DNA of 64,000 nucleotides, taken from contig CP032039.1 in the NCBI GenBank assembly GCA_008032935.1, forward strand, positions 1,054,001 through 1,118,000, written 5' to 3'. Below are positions 56,734-64,000 of the stretch, one piece after another. The stretch's first letter is position 1; each line of letters starts with the position of its first letter. Origin of the DNA: Helicobacter pylori. GTDB lineage: Bacteria; Campylobacterota; Campylobacteria; Campylobacterales; Helicobacteraceae. Made by a program: the position numbers and the translations under genes. The notes beneath the pieces are model-generated. The model was not told the origin of the DNA. It searched no databases and worked only from the letters and a program-made list of their open reading frames with translations.

Positions 56734-58687
56734 ATGAAAAAACGATTTTTACTCTCTCTCGCTTGCGGCATCATCGCTCCATGCTGAAGACAACGGCTTT
56801 TTTGTGAGCGCGGGCTATCAAATCGGCGAAGCGGTGCAAATGGTCAAAAACACCGGTGAATTGAAAAACTTAAACGAAAAATACGAGCAATTAAACCAGT
56901 ATTTAAATCAAGTGGCTTCGTTGAGGCAAAGCATTCAAAACGCCAACAACATTGAGCTGGTCAATAGCTCTTTAAACTATTTAAAAAGCTTTACCAACAA
57001 CAACTATAACAGCACCACCCAATCGCCCATCTTCAACGCCGTGCAAGCCGTTATCACTTCGGTATTGGGTTTTTGGAGTCTTTATGCGGGGAACTACTTC
57101 ACTTTTTTTGTGAGTAATAAGAATACTCAACGATCCGCTAATGTTCAGGGTAACCCTCCTTTTAACACTATTGTCAGCAACTGCTCAGGAATTGAAAACT
57201 GCGGTATGGATCAAGCCACTTACGACAAGATGAAAACACTCGCTGAAAACCTCCAAGCAGCCCAACAAAACGCTACCACTAAAGGCAACAATCTTTGCGC
57301 TTTATCCGGATGCGCCACAACAAACTCAACATCAAATCCACCAAACTCAACCGTAAGCAGCACTCTTGAAACCGCGCAAAAGCTTATGGACTTGATCGCA
57401 AGTACTAAGACGGCTATGATGTGGAAAAATATCGTCATCAATGGCGTTTCAAACGCATCCGGCGCTATCACATCCACTGGCTACCCAACGCAATACGCGG
57501 TGTTTAACAACATCAAGGCGATGATACCCATCTTGCAACAAGCGGTTACGCTTTCTCAAAGCAACCACACCCTATCCACTCAGTTGCAAGCTCAAGCTAC
57601 AGGGACTCAAACAAACCCTAATTTCGCTAAAGACATCTACGCTTTCGCTCAAAACCAAAAGCAAGTCATCTCTTACGCTCAAGACGTTTTCAATCTCTTT
57701 AGTTCTATCCCTGCAGATCAGTATAAGTATTTAGAGAAAGCTTATTTGAAAATACCCAATGCGGGTTCAACGCCTACTAACCCTTACAGACAGGAGGTGA
57801 ATTTAAACCAAGAAATTCAAACGATTAAAAACAACGTGAGTTATTATGGCAATCGGGTGGATGCGGCTTTAAGCGTGGCTAAAGATGTTTATAACCTAAA
57901 ATCCAATCAAACAGAGATTGTAACCGCTTATAACGATGCTAAGACTTTGAGCGAAAAGATTTCTAAACTCCCGCACAATCAAGTCAATACAAAAGACATT
58001 GTTACACTACCTTACGATAAAAACGCCCCAGCAGCGGGCCAATACAACTACCAAATCAACCCAGAGCAGCAATCCAATCTCAATCAAGCTTTAGCAGCAA
58101 TGAGCAATAACCCCTTTAAAAATATAGGAATGATCAGCTCTCAAAACAATAACGGCGCAATGAATGGGCTTGGCGTGCAAGTGGGCTATAAACAATTCTT
58201 TGGGAAAAAGAAAGCGTTTGGGTTAAGGTATTATGGCTTCTTTGATTACAACCACGGCTATATCAAATCCAGCTTTTTTAATTCGTCTTCTGATATATGG
58301 ACTTATGGCGGTGGTAGCGATTTGTTATATAACTTTCTTAACGATAAAGCCACTAAAAAGAACAACAAGCTTTCTGTGGGGTTATTTGGAGGTATCCAAC
58401 TCGCAGGGACTACATGGCTTAATTCTCAGTATGTGAATTTAACAGCGTTCAATAACCCTTACAGCGCGAAAGTCAATGCTTCCAATTTCCAATTTTTGTT
58501 CAATTTGGGTTTGAGAACGAATCTCGCTATGAAAAAGAAAAAAGACAGCGAACATTCCGCGCAACATGGCATGGAATTAGGCGTTAAAATCCCCACCATT
58601 AACACCAATTACTATTCTTTTTTAGGCACTAAGCTAGAATACCGAAGGCTTTATAGCGTGTACCTTAATTATGTGTTTGCTTATTGA
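56734..58687 (+). CDS. sabA: Sialic-acid-binding adhesin SabA, phase-OFF by CT-repeat number
   Basis: SabA binds sialyl-Lewis x glycans on inflamed gastric mucosa. From ATG at 56734 (AAGGAAC upstream) the signal reads MKKRFLLSL, then terminates at TGA after the CT tract. The mature frame (HAEDNGFFVSAGYQIGEAVQ) is shifted by one. The tract at 56752-56760 is (CT)4C. One extra CT, or two fewer, restores MKKRFLLSLSLAASSLHA-EDNGFF, a full signal peptide and a 651-residue protein. The body has SabA family landmarks: VNTKDIVTLPYDKNAPAAGQ, GVQVGYKQFFGKKKAFGL, and C-terminal barrel ending VYLNYVFAY. It encodes a typical outer membrane adhesin, currently silent. The base-calling caveat applies less to dinucleotides. 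Confidence 0.93.
56752..56760 (+). repeat. CT dinucleotide phase-variation tract in sabA
   Basis: CTCTCTCTC: four CT units plus C, inside the signal-peptide codons. The frame from ATG 56734 to the mature coding region differs by 70 bases, one more than a multiple of three. Five CT units (+2 bases) put the protein in frame, and two units (-4) also do. Seen directly; ON/OFF logic follows from frame arithmetic. Confidence 0.9.
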
Positions 58688-58757
58688 ATGGGTTAAATCC
58701 TCTTTTTTTAAAGGGGTTTAGAAAAATCGTCAAGCTTTTTATCGTTGGTGATGAAAG

Positions 58758-61209
<2,452 letters not shown>

Positions 61210-61254
61210 AACGCTCTTTAGAATGGTTTGAAACGCTGAAGCGGTTTTAGGTTT

Positions 61255-61702
61255 TTATTTTTTGATGGGGATTTTAATCAAGTCTTGGTTGACATAGAAG
61301 TTGCCTTTAATGGTAAATTCAGCGCTTGTTACTAAATCTATAACATTGAAATCCAAAGTTACTTGTTTTATCACATATTGATAGCCCGCATCATCTTTTA
61401 AAGTGCATTCGCCTAAAAAAAATAGGATTTTGCATCCTTGCGTTAAGCCATGTTTTATACGCTGGGCTTGTTTTAAGAATGGGGATTTTAATTGTGATTG
61501 GTAAGAAAATATTCACGCTTGCTACGGTTTGTGCGGCGGTTGGTAACCTTTTGACTACCTCATCTTCCATTTCCACGCTCATCTATTCCCCAACTAAATC
61601 AAGGGGTGTTATATCAAATGCGGAATTGTTGCTGAAAACGGCGGTGTTGAATACTCGCCCTAAAATATTCATTTCATTATTTGGGTTATATGTATAATCC
61701 AT
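61255..61702 (-). pseudogene. Broken small gene of unknown function at the sabB position
   Basis: Between ansB and the DUF1104 genes, where other strains carry sabB, a minus-strand frame starts at ATG 61700-61702 with AAAGGA upstream (MDYTYNPNNEMNILGRVF). It meets an in-frame TAG after 39 codons, continues in the same frame (SVEMEDEVVKRLPTAAQTVA, then ILKTSPAYKTWLNARMQNP), then shifts frame at a T8 run near IFF. It finishes as LGECTLKDDAGYQYVIKQVT... to DLIKIPIKK and TAA at 61255-61257. The restored product is about 148 residues. I know no H. pylori gene for it. The pattern weakly recalls phage tail-tube proteins, which is speculation. Confidence 0.6.
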
Positions 61703-61776
61703 AATAATATCCTTTGTTAAAAAATTTAAATGGCTAAAATTATACAATACTATATTTTAAAAACTAACAAATATAA

Positions 61777-61788
61777 ATCACTAGTGAT
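61777..61788. other. Perfect 12-base palindrome in AT-rich gap
   Basis: ATCACTAGTGAT is its own reverse complement and lies in the 190-base gap between the broken gene and the first DUF1104 gene. It could be an operator or chance. Nothing else in the gap (61703-61893) looks coding. Confidence 0.3.
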
Positions 61789-61893
61789 ATTTTATGCGAT
61801 AACTAACAGCTTCCATCCCAAACGCTAAAAGCGTCTAGGATTTCTGCTTAAAGAATTTGAAGCTTTGATAGAGAAAGTGGTGTAATTTAAGCT

Positions 61894-62340
61894 TTATTTT
61901 TTATCTTCACCATGATCATCATGATCGTGATCTTTTTTGCCTTGTTCTTTGCCATGCCCTTTGCCATGACCACCATGTTTATGGTGTTTATGCATTTTTT
62001 CGCATGATCGCAACCCCAAATCATCATCCATGTCTTTCATGTTGCTTTTTTTAAGCGCTTCTTTAACGGCTTTTTGGTGCGCTTCAAAATCCGCCACGGT
62101 CATGTTGTCTGTGTTTTTAACTGCATATTCATGCAATTGTTTATGAAACGCCTTTCTCTTGTCTTCAGGCATTTTTTTCATGCGCATTCTCAATTCTTTT
62201 TTATAATCCACAATATCCTGCGGAGCGACAATACCAGCCATTTTAGCTAAATCTTCATCGCTTGTTTTGCTGAAATCTTTGGCGTTCAAAGCCACAAATA
62301 GCAATGTGCTAACAGAAAGTATTTTCAACGCTTTTTTCAT
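61894..62340 (-). CDS. Secreted DUF1104 protein with histidine-rich tail
   Basis: A 148-residue exported protein (signal ALKILSVSTLLFVALNA). The DUF1104 core is DFSKTSDEDLAKMAGIVAPQ and RMRMKKMPEDKRKAFHKQLH. The C-terminus holds repeated His/Gly/Asp runs (MHKHHKHGGHGKGHG, DHDHDDHGEDKK), a probable nickel or zinc binding tail. I recall HP0721 being reported as a sialic-acid-binding protein; this is the same locus. It is 29 bases after a paralog. Confidence 0.8.
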   Translation of the reverse strand: MKKALKILSVSTLLFVALNAKDFSKTSDEDLAKMAGIVAPQDIVDYKKELRMRMKKMPEDKRKAFHKQLHEYAVKNTDNMTVADFEAHQKAVKEALKKSNMKDMDDDLGLRSCEKMHKHHKHGGHGKGHGKEQGKKDHDHDDHGEDKK

Positions 62341-62368
62341 TTTTTATCCTTTTAAATTAAATTTTATC

Positions 62369-62791
62369 TCACTTAGGAGAGCAATGTTCGTCTTTTTTTT
62401 TAACAGCCCTACACCAAACTTTTCTCGTATCGCCGCTGCAAACGCTCACATTAAGTCCTTTTGCCTTGATTTCTTCAGCGCTCAAACCTTTGGTTTTTTC
62501 TTCTAATTCTTTACGCACTTCTTCACGCATTTTTTTGAAATCCTCTTCACTCATTTTGGAAAGATTCTTTTTAGCGATCCGGCTGAAATTCGCACGGAAT
62601 TTCTTAGCGTCTTCAGCTTTTAAAGCTTTAAGGCGTTTAGACACTTCCATGCGATAATCAATCGCTTCATTAGAAGGCAGAGTGCCTGCTAATTTTAAAA
62701 GTTCCTCGTTTTTGAGTTGCGAAAAATCCCTAGCGCCTAAAACCTGTAATCCAAGCAAAGCTGATAGGCAAAAAGCCAAACTCCTTCTCAT
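62369..62791 (-). CDS. Secreted DUF1104 paralog with cysteine pair
   Basis: About 140 residues with a signal peptide (MRRSLAFCLSALLGLQVLGA) and the same DUF1104 body as its neighbour (DFSQLKNEELLKLAGTLPSN, SKMSEEDFKKMREEVRKE). The C-terminus replaces the histidine tail with NVSVCSGDTRKVWC and EHCSPK, giving three cysteines. Start ATG at 62791 is chosen from AAGGAATTGGGA just upstream; the longer frame from 62854 lacks a signal peptide. The two genes look like a tandem duplication that diverged at the tail. Confidence 0.8.
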   Translation of the reverse strand: MRRSLAFCLSALLGLQVLGARDFSQLKNEELLKLAGTLPSNEAIDYRMEVSKRLKALKAEDAKKFRANFSRIAKKNLSKMSEEDFKKMREEVRKELEEKTKGLSAEEIKAKGLNVSVCSGDTRKVWCRAVKKKDEHCSPK

Positions 62792-63060
62792 TCCCAATTC
62801 CTTGTTGTCTAAATTTTTGCCGCATGACGACAGCAAATTTTGGCATTTTACCATGTTAATTTTAACTTATTCTCAAACGCCACTAAGAGCGGTAAAAAAT
62901 GGGGTTTTTAAATTTCGTGCAACCATTGTGTATCATCATTTAATTTTTATTTATAAAGGTCGTTTTAAACCCTAAAATTTTAAAATACCCTTTTGAATGA
63001 TTGGTTTGTATGGTGTTGGTAGTTTTTAGTTTATTTTGAGTGAAAGGATTTTGAATAAAA

Positions 63061-63693
63061 ATGTTTGTGATTTTTGCAAAAGGCTATAGCTTAGCGATTT
63101 CTTTGTGCGCGGCTGTGGGGGCGCAATCCTTGTTTATTATAGAGCGAGGCATGGCTAGGAATTATGTGTTTTTGATTTGCACTCTGTGTTTTATGTGCGA
63201 TATAGTGTTAATGAGCATGGGCGTGTTTGGCGTGGGGGCTTATTTTGCTAAAAACCTTTATTTGAGTTTGTTTTTGAATTTATTTGGAGCGGCTTTTACC
63301 GGATTTTACGCTTTTTTAGCGTTTAGAACCCTTTTTCAAACCTTTAAAAAGAAGCAAGTCCAAACCCCCAAAAAACTATCCTTAAAAAAGACCTTATTAT
63401 TCACTTTAGGCGTTACCTTACTCAACCCTCAAGTGTATTTGGAAATGGTGTTTTTAATTGGCGCGAGCGCTTTGTCTTTCAATTTAGCTCAAAAATTTGT
63501 CTTTCTAGCCGGCACTTTATCGGCTGCCTTTTCTTGGCTTTTATTGTTATGCACCCTATCTCTACGCTATGGCTCTAAACTTTTAAACAACCAAAAAATC
63601 TTTATGGGGGTGAATCTCTTTGTAACCGCCATCATGGGAACGCTTAGCGTTACTTTATTTAGGGATTTTTTAGCGCTATTGAGTAAAACCTAA
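63061..63693 (+). CDS. LysE-family amino-acid exporter
   Basis: A 210-residue membrane protein with five or six helices. The start (FAKGYSLAISLCAAVGAQSL) contains the conserved LysE segment, with the usual GAQ motif, and the later LLNPQVYLEMVFLIGA matches the NPK/NPQ region. LysE proteins export lysine or arginine. It starts about 270 bases from the divergent DUF1104 paralog; the sequence between is AT-rich with no gene that I see. A dnaX gene follows. Confidence 0.85.
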   Translation: MFVIFAKGYSLAISLCAAVGAQSLFIIERGMARNYVFLICTLCFMCDIVLMSMGVFGVGAYFAKNLYLSLFLNLFGAAFTGFYAFLAFRTLFQTFKKKQVQTPKKLSLKKTLLFTLGVTLLNPQVYLEMVFLIGASALSFNLAQKFVFLAGTLSAAFSWLLLLCTLSLRYGSKLLNNQKIFMGVNLFVTAIMGTLSVTLFRDFLALLSKT

Positions 63694-63761
63694 AAAGGGG
63701 CTAGTTTTAAGTCATTTTGCATTACAATACTCCTAAATGAGTTTTAAGGATTACAATCAAT

Positions 63762-64000
63762 ATGCAAGTTTTAGCGTTAAAATACCGCCCCAAACATTTT
63801 AGCGAGCTAGTCGGTCAAGAGAGCGTGGCTAAAACGCTTTCTTTAGCCCTAGACAACCAGCGTTTGGCTAACGCTTATTTGTTCAGCGGGTTAAGAGGTT
63901 CAGGCAAAACCAGCTCTTCTAGGATTTTTGCTAGGGCTTTAATGTGTGAAGAAGGGCCAAAAGCCGTGCCTTGCGATACTTGCACCCAATGCCAGAGTGC
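63762..64000 (+). CDS. dnaX: DNA polymerase III gamma/tau subunit DnaX, 5' part (runs off window)
   Basis: The clamp-loader ATPase. The visible 79 codons show VLALKYRPKHFSELVGQESV, the Walker A GLRGSGKTSSSRIF, and the zinc-binding cysteine cluster CEEGPKAVPCDTCTQC. ATG at 63762 with TAAGGATTAC upstream starts the protein. The rest lies past base 64000. The identification is very firm. Confidence 0.96.
   Translation, partial: MQVLALKYRPKHFSELVGQESVAKTLSLALDNQRLANAYLFSGLRGSGKTSSSRIFARALMCEEGPKAVPCDTCTQCQS

Noticed and set aside
58688..58740. Terminator hairpin after sabA
   Set aside because: AAATCCTC and GAGG-like pairing has several G-T pairs and a mismatch, with no following T run. Not convincing.

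Overview
The window is a contiguous piece of a Helicobacter pylori chromosome. Gene order and protein sequences follow, as far as I can recall, the stretch of strain 26695 running from secA (HP0786) to dnaX (HP0717). Species-diagnostic items include the split-type tmRNA tag, the SabA adhesin, Hof/Hop outer membrane proteins, MqnA of the futalosine menaquinone route, and AT-rich DNA with dinucleotide and homopolymer phase-variation tracts. No CRISPR array, rRNA operon or insertion sequence was found.

Layout. 1-5.7 kb: start of secA, lolA, tmRNA, a secreted hypothetical, a Hof-type outer membrane protein and two periplasmic or secreted hypotheticals. 5.7-16.9 kb: acnB, mqnA, pyrH, rpoZ, spoT, tyrS, a nitronate-monooxygenase-like flavoprotein, the cell-separation amidase amiA and a membrane protein. 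17-28 kb: flhB, mobA, moaA, a YkgJ-like remnant, ftsY, a lipoprotein, a formyl-THF cyclo-ligase homolog, rny, a MATE transporter, an NhaC-type antiporter, an N-carbamoylputrescine amidase homolog and tcdA. 28-37.4 kb is one long minus-strand block with tightly overlapping genes: rluD family, a FN3 lipoprotein, trmB, ftsE, ftsX, an EnvC-like gene, flaG, fliD, fliS and a small flagellar-neighbour gene. A near-perfect sigma-28 promoter sits between the division part and the flagellar part. 37.5-48.3 kb: a DUF697-type GTPase, rodA, tRNA-Met, prs, HIT, murF, a hydrolase, ddl, pgpA, an aminotransferase, a phosphoribosyltransferase and rimO. 48.4-53.5 kb is the accessory island: a T15 tract, two broken tandem dynamin-like GTPases (LeoA/HP0731 type), a small helical protein and a large protein with a HEPN-like RNxxxH motif. 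53.5-64 kb: tilS, dus, an outer membrane protein, sabA (phase OFF), dcuA, ansB, a broken small minus-strand gene where sabB lies in other strains, two DUF1104 secreted proteins, a LysE exporter and the start of dnaX.

Functional themes. Cell-wall growth and separation is well represented (rodA, murF, ddl, ftsEX, EnvC-like, amiA). So are flagellar assembly (flhB, flaG, fliD, fliS), C4-dicarboxylate and asparagine use (dcuA next to ansB, acnB) and host adhesion (sabA, HP0726-like OMP).

Quality warning. At least eight reading-frame breaks (hofE-like, acnB, pyrH, spoT, nhaC, rodA twice, dcuA) are each repaired by adding exactly one base to a homopolymer. Several of these genes are essential or core. 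The simplest reading is systematic homopolymer under-calling in this assembly, so those genes are probably intact in the organism. The lesions in the dynamin pair and in the 61.3-61.7 kb gene are mixed in type and look more like real decay.
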